From Gammaproteobacteria bacterium (GTDB lineage Bacteria > Pseudomonadota > Gammaproteobacteria > Pseudomonadales > Azotimanducaceae), in assembly GCA_028821515.1 (NCBI GenBank), contig JAPPGA010000077.1, positions 1-55,770 on the forward strand: a stretch of DNA of 55,770 nt, given 5' to 3'. Shown here one piece after another: positions 24,140 to 33,229 of this stretch; the stretch's first letter is position 1, and every line of letters starts with the position of its first letter. The translations under genes and the position numbers were made by a program. The notes beneath the pieces are model-generated. The model was not told where the DNA came from, ran no database searches, and worked only from the letters and a program-made list of their open reading frames with translations.

Positions 24140-26140
24140 TCACTCGTGCTGCAAGCGCACGAATTCCCCATAAGCGCTATCCGGGTCCGCCATGAGTTCC
24201 GTATGCGTTCCGACGTCGCGCACCTTGCCTTCTTCCAAAAAGACAACCTGGTCCGCACGCCGGATCGTCGAAAGCCGGTGCGCGATGACGACGATCAATC
24301 GTTCCTCGCTGGCCCGCACCAACGTATCGACGAGTGCGTTCTCCGTCTCCGGATCAAGCGCCGCCGTCGGCTCATCGAGGATGAGTATCCTGGCATCACG
24401 AACCAACCCGCGTGCAATGCACAGACGCTGCTGCTGCCCCACAGACAGCGTGTTGCCGCCACGTGTGAGCTCGGTGTCGATACCGTCGGGCAGACGCTCG
24501 ACGAACTCCAAACAGTCTGCCATCCGTAATGCCTCGACGATCTGGTCTTCGCTGGCACCGGGGTTGGCCAACAGCAGGTTTTCCCGAATCGACTGTGACA
24601 GCAACATGTGCTCCTGCATTACGTATGCGACCTGACTGCGCAGCGAGTCGAGATCCGTCTCGCGCAGGTCCTGGCCATCGATCGTCACTCGCCCACTCGT
24701 CGGCCGTAGGACCGCCGGAATCAGGTAGGCAAGCGTCGTCTTACCTGAGCCGCTCGGCCCTACGATTGCCGTCAAGCGTCCGACCGGCAACGACAGGCTG
24801 ACATCTGACAAAGCCTGGTGGCCGCCGGGATAAACAAAGAAGACATGGTCCAGATCCACACCTTGCTCAATCGGCGGCAGCGGCCGTCCGCCGGCCTGGT
24901 CTTCGTCCGACTCGTGATCGAGGAAGAAGAACACGCGACGCACGGCCGCGATCGGCTCCTGTACCGAGATCCACAGCGCACCGAAGGTCACCGCAGCGCC
25001 GAACAGGTTCTGGTAGATGCCGAAGAGCACGAAGAAATCGCCGGGGGTCATCGCGCCTTCGATGATCTTGTCGGAGACGAGCAGCACGACGTACACGCCG
25101 CCAGTCATGCTCAACAGAATGAAAGTCACACTCAGCAGGATAGACACCGCCATGGCGTAGCGCTCGCGCAGAAACGACTCCCGGCTGCGCCCTGCGAACC
25201 GTTCACTCTCGCGGGTCATACCGCCCAGGCTCTGTACGGCGTCGATGTTGTCTATCGCCTCTTCCATGGCGTTCGTGGTCGCCGTGCCGGCGGCGCGCTT
25301 GTTCTGATTCACGCGGCGCATCAACCGGCTCATCGGAAAGGTCACAAGGAACGAGATCGGCAGCATGGCCCACGCCACCCAGACCACCTCGGGTAGCACC
25401 GCGCCGTAGGTGTAGTTGATCAGGTAGAGGTTGACCATGGCGATCAGAATTCCGAGAAACGGCTCCATCGTCAGCTCGTAGCACATGCGGGGCACGACCG
25501 CGCTGTCGTAAAGGACCCGGTAGAGGGAATCGCCGATGCGCTGATCCCCGAGCGTCGTCATCGGCAGGCGGATCAGATTGCCAAGGAGACGGGTTCTGAG
25601 GGTGTTGGCGATGCGTTGCGTCAAGCGGACGTTGATCCAGAACTCGACGAGCCCCCAGACGCCACCGCCGTCGCTGCCGCCCTGGCTAAGTTCGTTCTCG
25701 GCTTGAGTCGCGGCATCGGCATCACCCAGCAACTGTGGCCAAACACCGCCCATACGCCACCCCATCAGGATCAGCATCACGCAGAACATCGCCGTCAGAT
25801 ATCCCATGATCTGTAGCGGTTCCATCGAGGAGAAATGCGCGACCAGGGGCTCCATGTAGGGTGGGTAGCGGACATCAGTCTCGCCGAATGGCCGTTGCAG
25901 GAGCACGTTGTCCGTGAGGATTTTGCCCATCCACGGCATCAACAGCATCGGGATGACGATGCCCGTCGATAGGACGAACTTGGCGGTGAACATCCACCTG
26001 ACTTCGGCGAGCAACCCGAAACAGCGGCCGATCAACACGCCGGCCTGCACCGATGTCAGCTCGGTGTTCGTATCTATGCGGTCGTCGTACAGGGGCGACG
26101 CCCCGACCTTGCTGATGAAGGACGTACCCGACTCAGACAT
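24140..26140 (-). CDS. ABC half-transporter, fused membrane and ATPase domains (subunit 2)
   Basis: 666 residues. Membrane domain of the type IV (exporter) fold over residues ~45-400 with about six hydrophobic segments (including FVLSTGIVIPMLLMPWMG and VSILLSVTFILLSMTGGVYVVLLV), then a nucleotide-binding domain: Walker A GPSGSGKTT, Q-loop YVMQEHML, Walker B ILILDEPTAALD with catalytic Glu, H-loop VIAHRLSTIR. The signature reads LSVGQQQ where LSGGQ is usual. It overlaps the upstream ABC gene by 8 bases, so the two almost certainly form a heterodimer. Direction of transport cannot be read from the fold: most such pairs export, but YbtPQ/IrtAB-type pairs import siderophores. Confidence 0.88.
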   Translation of the reverse strand: MSESGTSFISKVGASPLYDDRIDTNTELTSVQAGVLIGRCFGLLAEVRWMFTAKFVLSTGIVIPMLLMPWMGKILTDNVLLQRPFGETDVRYPPYMEPLVAHFSSMEPLQIMGYLTAMFCVMLILMGWRMGGVWPQLLGDADAATQAENELSQGGSDGGGVWGLVEFWINVRLTQRIANTLRTRLLGNLIRLPMTTLGDQRIGDSLYRVLYDSAVVPRMCYELTMEPFLGILIAMVNLYLINYTYGAVLPEVVWVAWAMLPISFLVTFPMSRLMRRVNQNKRAAGTATTNAMEEAIDNIDAVQSLGGMTRESERFAGRSRESFLRERYAMAVSILLSVTFILLSMTGGVYVVLLVSDKIIEGAMTPGDFFVLFGIYQNLFGAAVTFGALWISVQEPIAAVRRVFFFLDHESDEDQAGGRPLPPIEQGVDLDHVFFVYPGGHQALSDVSLSLPVGRLTAIVGPSGSGKTTLAYLIPAVLRPTSGRVTIDGQDLRETDLDSLRSQVAYVMQEHMLLSQSIRENLLLANPGASEDQIVEALRMADCLEFVERLPDGIDTELTRGGNTLSVGQQQRLCIARGLVRDARILILDEPTAALDPETENALVDTLVRASEERLIVVIAHRLSTIRRADQVVFLEEGKVRDVGTHTELMADPDSAYGEFVRLQHE

Positions 26141-28178
26141 CGTCCGACGCTTGCACGCTGCCTTCGGATTCCGCCTCTACGAAACGACGGTATGGCCCGT
26201 CCACCTGCATCAGCTCATCATGGGTACCGTGTTCGACGATCCGCATGTCGTCCAGCACCGCTATCCGGTTGGCGTTGCGGATCGTCGACAACCGATGGGT
26301 GACAATGAACACCACGCGTTCGCGTCCCCACTCAGCGAGGTTGCGCAGCATCTCATGCTCCGTGCGCGCATCCAGAGATGCCGTTGGCTCGTCCAGGATG
26401 AGTATCGGTGTGTCGCGGATCACGGCGCGCGCAATCGATAACCGCTGGCGTTGCCCGGTGGACAGCTTGCCGCCGCGTTCCCCGAGTTCAGTGTCGTAGC
26501 CGTCGGGTAGCTCGCGAACGAACGCGTCAGCGGTCGATACCTGCGCGGCGGCTTCCACCTCGGCGAGTGATTTGTCCTGAGCCGCGTAGCGAATGTTATC
26601 GGCGACCGACCCCGCAAAGAGCACATTACGCTGCAGTGCAATCGCAACGTGCGCACGGAGATCCTCAATGCTGAACTCGCGCAGGTCCGCGTCATTGATG
26701 AGCACCCGGCCGCTGTCAGGATCGTACAGGCGCAGCAGCAGCGACATCAGCGTCGACTTGCCGGATCCCGTCGGGCCGATGATCGCGGTCACCGTTCCGG
26801 CCTCCGCGACCAGGCCAACGCCGCCAAGCACAGGCCGTGACTGATACGCGAAATGAACGTTGTCCCAGACGACGCGCCTCACTTCACCTGGGAACGGCGT
26901 CGGATGAGGGGGGTCCTCTACCTCCGGCTTCAGGTCGAGCAGAAAAAATGCGCGTTCGAGACCAATAAAGAGATCCTGCATCGTGCTCCACGTGCCTACG
27001 AGGGCGACCGCGGTCCCGGCGGAACCTTCAACTTGGCCGCGTGCCGACTGAAACGCCCCGAGGTTCCAGACGGTGAAGCCGATGAAGGCCGCGACGAGGG
27101 CTCCCAATGCCGTCTCGCGCCCTTCTATCACCCATGTCGCCATGACGTATTCCAAGGCGAAAAACAGCATCCCACCGAGTATCGTCACCGTCAGGACGAG
27201 TGCCACGATCTCCAGCCTCAGATAGAAGGCCGCGTCCAGGGCTGCGCGGGAGTCATGGTTGAATCGTTGGAAGAGAAGGCTCTCGGCACGGTTGAACTTG
27301 GCGACCTTGATCGCAGAGAAGGTCTCCTGCAGCTGCGAGGTCAACCTGCTGTTCGCTTCTCTGTTGGCTGCAGCTCTCTGGCGGATGCGCGGCGTAAACC
27401 AGGCTGTAACGCCGATGACCGGCAAAAATACCAGCAAGCATGACGCCGCGACCCAGGGGTCGAAGAAGGCGATGAATGCAAAGCTCACGATCAGGCCGTA
27501 CAGCATCTGTATGGGCGCAATGAGGCACTCCTCGACCAGGGAGATGATCATCGCGCTGTCCCGGTAAACGCGATAGATTGCATCCCCCACGCGCGACCGG
27601 CTGTGAAAACGCAACGAGAGATGTTCCGAGTTGCTCAGCATGGCGACACGCAGGTTCTGATTGACGTTGTGCCAGATCCAGCGGCCGTAATACGGCAGCG
27701 CCGCCAACGCTGCCGACGCTAAAACACCGACAACTGCTCCCCAAATGATGAGACGATTGCGGACGGTCCGGCGCTGCTCGGCGGTCAGCCGCTCGATGTC
27801 GCTCGGGTCCTCCGTCGCTGGACCGTCGTCGTCGCCCGTCCCATCAGATGTATCCCCGGGTCCCGATTCGACGTCACCGATGGCGCCATCGAAGTCGGCG
27901 GGCACGTAGCGTGAGTCGAGTCCCAGCAGGGCGGCCTGGACGGGTTGCAGCTTCTCGCCGACGAGGATCTTGTTGTTGAAGACGTCGGTGACGAGCGCGC
28001 CGCCCAGCCCAAAGAGGGTGCCGCCGGCAGCACCGAGCACCAGATAGACGAGCAGGTGACCGAGCATCGGCCTGATGAAAGGCCAGGTCTTCAGCGCAAG
28101 GACCAGCATCCGCCGTGCGGAGATCTGCGCGGCGTCGGCGGGTGGCGACGCAGACGCGTCGCCAGCGTCAGCCGTCAA
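26133..28178 (-). CDS. ABC half-transporter, fused membrane and ATPase domains (subunit 1)
   Basis: 681 residues. Membrane domain with an unusual acidic low-complexity stretch (roughly residues 105-131, rich in Asp/Gly) between the first two membrane segments, probably a periplasmic loop. NBD: Walker A GPTGSGKST, signature LSTGQRQ (again not LSGGQ), Walker B ILILDEPTASLD, H-loop IVTHRLSTIR. Both subunits keep the Walker B Glu and switch His, so neither site looks plainly degenerate apart from the signature change. It follows the TonB-receptor gene by 57 bases on the same strand. Confidence 0.88.
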   Translation of the reverse strand: MTADAGDASASPPADAAQISARRMLVLALKTWPFIRPMLGHLLVYLVLGAAGGTLFGLGGALVTDVFNNKILVGEKLQPVQAALLGLDSRYVPADFDGAIGDVESGPGDTSDGTGDDDGPATEDPSDIERLTAEQRRTVRNRLIIWGAVVGVLASAALAALPYYGRWIWHNVNQNLRVAMLSNSEHLSLRFHSRSRVGDAIYRVYRDSAMIISLVEECLIAPIQMLYGLIVSFAFIAFFDPWVAASCLLVFLPVIGVTAWFTPRIRQRAAANREANSRLTSQLQETFSAIKVAKFNRAESLLFQRFNHDSRAALDAAFYLRLEIVALVLTVTILGGMLFFALEYVMATWVIEGRETALGALVAAFIGFTVWNLGAFQSARGQVEGSAGTAVALVGTWSTMQDLFIGLERAFFLLDLKPEVEDPPHPTPFPGEVRRVVWDNVHFAYQSRPVLGGVGLVAEAGTVTAIIGPTGSGKSTLMSLLLRLYDPDSGRVLINDADLREFSIEDLRAHVAIALQRNVLFAGSVADNIRYAAQDKSLAEVEAAAQVSTADAFVRELPDGYDTELGERGGKLSTGQRQRLSIARAVIRDTPILILDEPTASLDARTEHEMLRNLAEWGRERVVFIVTHRLSTIRNANRIAVLDDMRIVEHGTHDELMQVDGPYRRFVEAESEGSVQASDDV

Positions 28179-28235
28179 CTGTAGCGCCGTACTTCAATGT
28201 GACCGCGCAGACACGGTCGGCGCTCGTGGGACGAG

Positions 28236-31200
28236 CTATGGCTGCAGATCCCAGCGTACTTCCAACCCGATCCGGCGCTCTTCCGTCAGACTGCCAAACC
28301 CAAAGGAATACTCGCGCACGCCGATCTCTTCGAGGGCGTTTTGCACGAACAGGGTGGCAGCCCACCGGTCGTTTGGTGAACGCCACTGGGCGCGCAAATC
28401 AAGACGACCATAGGAGGGCGTCTTCTCCGCGTTGCCGATGTTCGTGAAACGTTCACCTGTCCAGCTATAGGTGGACAGAAGCTGGAGTTCGCCCAAGTCT
28501 GCCATCGGGATGGAATAGGCAGCGGTCAGCGCGGCTTTGTGCTTGGGTTGCTGGGGCAATCGATTGCCGGTGACGTCAGTTGGTCCCGGGATGAGCTGGG
28601 TACACATCTGATCCAGGCAACCCAGACCGGTTGCCGGATCGAAGTCATCATCAGCATTCGGATCGAGGTAGGTGTATTCCTCGAAGGGCGCATCCTGCTC
28701 CCAGAGAATGTAGGAAAACGAACCAATCTCGGAGTCCAGCAGGTTGTAGAAGCCGCTCAACCGCAGACGTTCGCTTACCTGAAACGACGCCTCCGCTTCT
28801 ATGCCCCATATGGAAGAGTCCGGTACCAATGCCGTGTATTCGGCGTACGGTGACTGGCGGGTCGGTCGCAACAGTTCCTGCGGAATGCGAGACTGCGCTC
28901 TGAACTGCATCTCCTTGTAGTCCTGATAGAAGATCGCCGTCGTCAGTACCATGCGCTGATCGAGAAACAGGCCTTTGACGCCGAATTCGTAGTTGACCAG
29001 GGACTCATCGTCGAAGGCGCGCGGCAGGCCTTCCGCCGGCTCGGCCTCGAAACCGCCAGCGCGGAAGCCAGTGGAGATCCTGCCGTAAACGAGCATGGCG
29101 GTATCCGGCGGCGTGTATTCCACCGCGATGTGGCCGATGGTTTTGTCCCAGGTACCCTTGAACTCTGTACCCGTCGGCGACTCGAAGAAGCCCACAGGAA
29201 TGCCATCCCAGTCGAACACGCCTTCGGCCATCGCGAAGGGTTGGAATTTCTCGTCCTCGGTGTAGCGCAAGCCGCCGGAGACGAGCCACTGCGGGCTGAT
29301 CGTGTAGTCGACACTGGCGAAAAACGCATCGGTCGTCGACGATGCAGGCCAGATGCCTCGACTGGTGGTCGTGTGATCGGCTCCCTCTGGACAGAACACA
29401 TAGAAGCCTTCAGGTCCCAGCTCCGTTGGCAGGAACGGTGCGACCTCCGCGGCAAGGAACTCGGCGCAGTTTGCCCAGCCCTGCGCCTGCGCCGCCGCGT
29501 CGGCCGTGGTGAATCGCGACACACCGCTTTCGAACGGTGCCGTGCTGGTGCCTGTCCAGGTCGACTCGACGTCGTTTTCGTAGTGGTAGTAACCGACGAT
29601 GCCCCGCCAGGCACCGCCGAAATCGATGTCCAGCGTCAACTCGTGGGAGCTCTCGTCACTCATGAATCCGTTAACGGTCTCCCCGTCTGCGAACGGCACG
29701 CCTGCATCCCTTGACAGTAGGCTGCGGTCAGTGACCAGTTCACCGTATTCCGTCTCGAAGAACAGGTCACCTTCCCAACCCCCGACCCTGTCCGTGCCGT
29801 CGGCGTCCCACGAGCTCAGCGTATCTGACTCGGACTCGCCGAACGCGTAGCTGAGCGTCAGGCCGTCCGAGAGCTCGTAGTCCACATTCAACGTCAGCCG
29901 TTCAACCTCGACGTCCCTCGTCCCTTCGCGGTTGCTGATGATCTTGTTCTGCAGGCAGCCGGGATCGACCAGATCGGAAAGCAAGGGCGGCTCCTGCCAC
30001 CACAAGCCGCCGTTTCTGGGCGGCGTCTGGCAGTCCTCGACCGATGGGACGTCCTTCTCGTAGAGATAGTACGACGGGAAGTTATTACGGTCGTCGCGCG
30101 GGAAATCGCTGAAGAACACCGGCGCTTTGGGACGTCCTGTGTCTCTGGATCGGTCATAGCGGAGATTCAGCTCCAGGCGATCGCCTTTGAAGCGTAGTTG
30201 AGGCGCAATGTTGGTCTGGTCCGGCGCGTCCCAGTCGGGACCGGTGCCGACGTTCTCCTGAGCACCATCTCCGTCGAAGTAGCCACCGCTGATCCGAAAC
30301 ATCCAGTGCTCGTTAAGCGGTCCGCCAACGGCTACGTTGTAACGCTGGCTAAACTGATCCGTTAATTCCACCTGGGCCGTGGCGTCCCAGGTTTCGGTAG
30401 GCCGCCTGTGTGCGTAACTGATGCTGCCGCCGATCGAATTGCGGCCATGCAGTGTTCCCTGGGGTCCCCGCGCCACCTCGACCCGTTCCACATCGAACAG
30501 GTTGGGGGCAATGCCCTCGTATTCGACCGTGTAGATGTCGTTGACATAGACGGCAACGCCCAGGTCGGCGTGTGTCTCGCGCACGCCGAACGTGGTGATG
30601 CCGCGCATTCCGACGGCCTGACCCCATGCCGAGGCGGTGCCGATTTGCAGACCGGGCACGAGTTGCTCGAGATCCTCTTCGTTGGTCATGCCCAGCTCTT
30701 TGATCAGCTTGTCGCTGAAAGCGGTCATGGTTACCGGTACTTTGAGGATGTTTTCCTCGCGCCTCTCGGCAGTGACGGTAATCTCCTCGATCCAGCGTTC
30801 AGCTTCCTCCTGTTGCTCGGCGGCCGCCCCGGATGCCGCCGATGTAGTGAACAGTGACGCGGCGATGGCCGTGCCCAAACGCTTGAGCAACGGCGGTGTT
30901 TTCTTGATCTCCATGGTATTCCCCTTGGTCGTCGGCTGTTCGTCAGCCGAGATGCTCAGAACCATTTCGTTGCTGAACACAGGGGTTAACCCGGTACCCG
31001 CCAGAAGGATGTCGACACCTTCCTGCAGCGTGTGCCTGCCGATCAAGGCGTTGGCGGACTTCCTGCGCACCACATCGTCCGGGAACACCAGTGTCAGGTC
31101 GGCCTGCTCAGCAAACTCCGTGAGCGCCGTATGCGCCGCCTGCGCCGGTATATCGAACTCGAACGTCTGTTCGGTGGCTTCCTGTGCGGATACCACCGGG

Positions 31201-31316
31201 GCGAAGCCCTGTAGCATCAGAGACAGCAGGAAACCGACGCCTACATCGGCACCGCGGCGTCTTCGCGCTCGTGTTGATGACGATCCAGAGTCGATTTTCC
31301 TTGAGCGCCCGGTCAA
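28236..31316 (-). CDS. TonB-dependent outer-membrane receptor with N-terminal STN signalling domain
   Basis: About 1026 residues if started at TTG 31316; the true start is uncertain because no good ATG/SD precedes the first signal peptide (RARRRRGADVGVGFLLSLMLQGFAPVVSAQ). Next is a secretin/TonB N-terminal (STN) domain, FEFDIPAQAAHTALTEFAEQADLTLVF through LAGTGLTPVF, used by FecA-type receptors to signal to FecR. Then comes a second signal-peptide-like segment (MEIKKTPPLLKRLGTAIAASLF) beginning at an ATG (30914) with AAGGGGA 6 bases upstream, followed by the TonB box region EEITVTAERREENILKVPVT, the plug (RGPQGTLHGRNSIGGSISY) and a 22-strand-type barrel ending in IGLEVRWDLQP. Imports a large ligand across the outer membrane using TonB energy; ligand unknown. 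See findings for the possible internal start. Confidence 0.88.
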   Translation of the reverse strand: MTGRSRKIDSGSSSTRARRRRGADVGVGFLLSLMLQGFAPVVSAQEATEQTFEFDIPAQAAHTALTEFAEQADLTLVFPDDVVRRKSANALIGRHTLQEGVDILLAGTGLTPVFSNEMVLSISADEQPTTKGNTMEIKKTPPLLKRLGTAIAASLFTTSAASGAAAEQQEEAERWIEEITVTAERREENILKVPVTMTAFSDKLIKELGMTNEEDLEQLVPGLQIGTASAWGQAVGMRGITTFGVRETHADLGVAVYVNDIYTVEYEGIAPNLFDVERVEVARGPQGTLHGRNSIGGSISYAHRRPTETWDATAQVELTDQFSQRYNVAVGGPLNEHWMFRISGGYFDGDGAQENVGTGPDWDAPDQTNIAPQLRFKGDRLELNLRYDRSRDTGRPKAPVFFSDFPRDDRNNFPSYYLYEKDVPSVEDCQTPPRNGGLWWQEPPLLSDLVDPGCLQNKIISNREGTRDVEVERLTLNVDYELSDGLTLSYAFGESESDTLSSWDADGTDRVGGWEGDLFFETEYGELVTDRSLLSRDAGVPFADGETVNGFMSDESSHELTLDIDFGGAWRGIVGYYHYENDVESTWTGTSTAPFESGVSRFTTADAAAQAQGWANCAEFLAAEVAPFLPTELGPEGFYVFCPEGADHTTTSRGIWPASSTTDAFFASVDYTISPQWLVSGGLRYTEDEKFQPFAMAEGVFDWDGIPVGFFESPTGTEFKGTWDKTIGHIAVEYTPPDTAMLVYGRISTGFRAGGFEAEPAEGLPRAFDDESLVNYEFGVKGLFLDQRMVLTTAIFYQDYKEMQFRAQSRIPQELLRPTRQSPYAEYTALVPDSSIWGIEAEASFQVSERLRLSGFYNLLDSEIGSFSYILWEQDAPFEEYTYLDPNADDDFDPATGLGCLDQMCTQLIPGPTDVTGNRLPQQPKHKAALTAAYSIPMADLGELQLLSTYSWTGERFTNIGNAEKTPSYGRLDLRAQWRSPNDRWAATLFVQNALEEIGVREYSFGFGSLTEERRIGLEVRWDLQP

Positions 31317-31398
31317 GGCAGAGTGGCGAATTGGGCGTGAGACCACGGCAAACGCTACGCTGTCACCAATCCGGAAAGAGGAGGATCGCCCCGCGCGG

Positions 31399-32490
31399 TC
31401 AGAGACTACTGAGAAGCACGCGACCTTCACCGTCGTATTCGTGCGTGATGTTGAAGTTGACGCGAAGTGACAACAGCAGGGCTTCAACATCACCGGCTCG
31501 AAAGCGCCCGGAGAGCGTGCGAGTTCGGAGCGACTCATCAAGGAACACGAACTCGACCGTCGTGTAGCGCTCGACTTCCTGGAGCGCTTTCTCGAGCGGC
31601 TCCGAACGAAAGATCAGTCGGCCCTCCTCCCAGGACAGCCTGACCTCGACGTCGTCGGCCGAAACGGTTCTCTTGACCGGGTCAGGAGCACCAAGGGTCA
31701 CCGCCTCACCCGCCGACACGACGTTGTCCTCGGCCAGCGCAAGCACGGGCGGCCAGAAAGCGGTGTTCAGCACGTCGGCATCGCCGGCGTGTGGCGACGT
31801 CGCCGCCGGCGGCTGAACGCCGATGACGACCTTGCCTTCACTCACCATGAGCTCGACCTGCCGCTCGGCGGTGATCTCCACTACGAATACTGTGCCCACG
31901 GCTTGAATGATCCGATCGCCGGCGACCACGGACAGCGGTCGGACGGGATCTTCGGCGACCCGCACGAGAATCTCGCCCCGCGCCAGGCGAAGCACGCGCG
32001 CCGACGGCGTGAAGGTAACCGCGAGCTGGCTGTTGGTGTTCAATACCACCTCGCTGCCATCGGGAAGCAGCGCGATCTTTTGCCCGCCGATCGCGGTCTC
32101 GTACTCCGCCGACGTCACAATAGCGCCGTCCGACGCTGGCGACTTCGTATCAGCACCCGGATTCAGTAGCAGCACGCCACCGATCAGCAGCGCTGCCAGA
32201 CCCGCGGCGGCGGCGAGGCCCTGTGCCCAGCGCCCATGCCGGGAGCCGCGCGACACCTCATCGGCGTCGGCATCGTGCGGAAAGAGTTCTGCCAACCGCG
32301 CCAGCGAATCCGTCTTGTCCCAAACGGCGGCAACTTCCACCAGCAACTCGCGGTGTTTTTCGTCTTCATCGAGCCACGCGGCAAGGGCGGCTTCCTCACT
32401 TGCGCTCAGCCCCTCGTCGATCTTCAGCCCCCATCGACTGGCGGCCTCGAGTCGTTCGTCGTCTCGCGAGATCGATACGACGTTTCTCAT
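31399..32490 (-). CDS. FecR-type anti-sigma/sigma-regulator
   Basis: 363 residues. N-terminal DUF4880 helix bundle (AASRWGLKIDEGLSASEEAALAAWLDEDEKHRELL), a single membrane segment (LAAAAGLAALLIGGVLLL, residues ~90-107), FecR domain in the periplasm (IALLPDGSEVVLNTNSQLAVTF; RLARGEILVRVAEDPVRPLSVVAGDRIIQAVGTVFVVEI) and a C-terminal STN-like DUF4974 part (LEKALQEVERYTTVEFVFLDESLRTRTLSGRFRAGDVEALL). It relays receptor occupancy to the sigma factor encoded just upstream, with which it overlaps by 4 bases (ATGA). Confidence 0.92.
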   Translation of the reverse strand: MRNVVSISRDDERLEAASRWGLKIDEGLSASEEAALAAWLDEDEKHRELLVEVAAVWDKTDSLARLAELFPHDADADEVSRGSRHGRWAQGLAAAAGLAALLIGGVLLLNPGADTKSPASDGAIVTSAEYETAIGGQKIALLPDGSEVVLNTNSQLAVTFTPSARVLRLARGEILVRVAEDPVRPLSVVAGDRIIQAVGTVFVVEITAERQVELMVSEGKVVIGVQPPAATSPHAGDADVLNTAFWPPVLALAEDNVVSAGEAVTLGAPDPVKRTVSADDVEVRLSWEEGRLIFRSEPLEKALQEVERYTTVEFVFLDESLRTRTLSGRFRAGDVEALLLSLRVNFNITHEYDGEGRVLLSSL

Positions 32491-33083
32491 GCACCTTCTC
32501 CCCGTCGTCCTTTGGACGAATGACGGCTCGTATTCCTTGAAGCGCCTGCCACGGGCAGTCGTCGGCCCTCGCGCCGCTCACGCAGATACTGCACGCACTT
32601 TTTCGTACCGTTGACGATGTGTGTCTCGACCGTGGCTTGGCCCAGGTCCATCTCCGCCATGATTTCCTTCAGCGTAAAGCCGTACACTTTCTTCAACACG
32701 AAGGCGCGCCGGCACTGCCTGGGCAGAGAGCGAACCGCTTCGCAGAAGAGCGCGAACTCTTCATCGGACGCAACCTGCGCATACGTCGGGTCCAATTCCG
32801 AGGGCAACAGGGAGTCTTCGGCAGGCAAGTCATCCATATCGGTTCCGCCCGTCAGGCGCGACTCCGATCGCTTTACGTGATCGAGGGCAAGGTTCCGGGC
32901 CGTGCGAAACACATAGGACCGCGGTTCGCGGATCGCGTCCTGGTTGTCGACACGGCAGATGCGCACGTAGGTCTCCTGGACAATGTCCTCGACCTCTTTT
33001 GGCGGGACAATACGCATCACAAGCCGCGCGATTTGCCCGCGCAGGGCGATGTATGCGTCGATCAGCCGGCCTGGTTCAGCCAT
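32487..33083 (-). CDS. ECF sigma factor, FecI-like
   Basis: 198 residues. Region 2 motifs PPKEVEDIVQETYVRICRV and REPRSYVFRTARNLALDHVKR; region 4 LPRQCRRAFVLKKVYGFTLKEIMAEMDLGQATVETHIVNGTKKCVQYL. The arrangement sigma-FecR-receptor is the cell-surface signalling cassette. It probably drives its own cluster downstream. The C-terminal ~25 residues are basic and low-complexity. Gap 33084-33229 upstream carries two similar words (CGACCTACCGGTGA and CGATTTACCGGTGA) about 70 bases apart, whose meaning is unknown. Confidence 0.92.
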   Translation of the reverse strand: MAEPGRLIDAYIALRGQIARLVMRIVPPKEVEDIVQETYVRICRVDNQDAIREPRSYVFRTARNLALDHVKRSESRLTGGTDMDDLPAEDSLLPSELDPTYAQVASDEEFALFCEAVRSLPRQCRRAFVLKKVYGFTLKEIMAEMDLGQATVETHIVNGTKKCVQYLRERREGRRLPVAGASRNTSRHSSKGRRGEGA

Positions 33084-33229
33084 GAGACCTCACTGGGCTG
33101 TTACTCGAAACCCTAACACACAAATGACGACCTACCGGTGAAGTTACGCCCCGCCGCCACAGGCGCGTGCCAGGTTGACGCTTAACTCGGAATGCCAAAC
33201 CATGAACGACGATTTACCGGTGAGAATCC

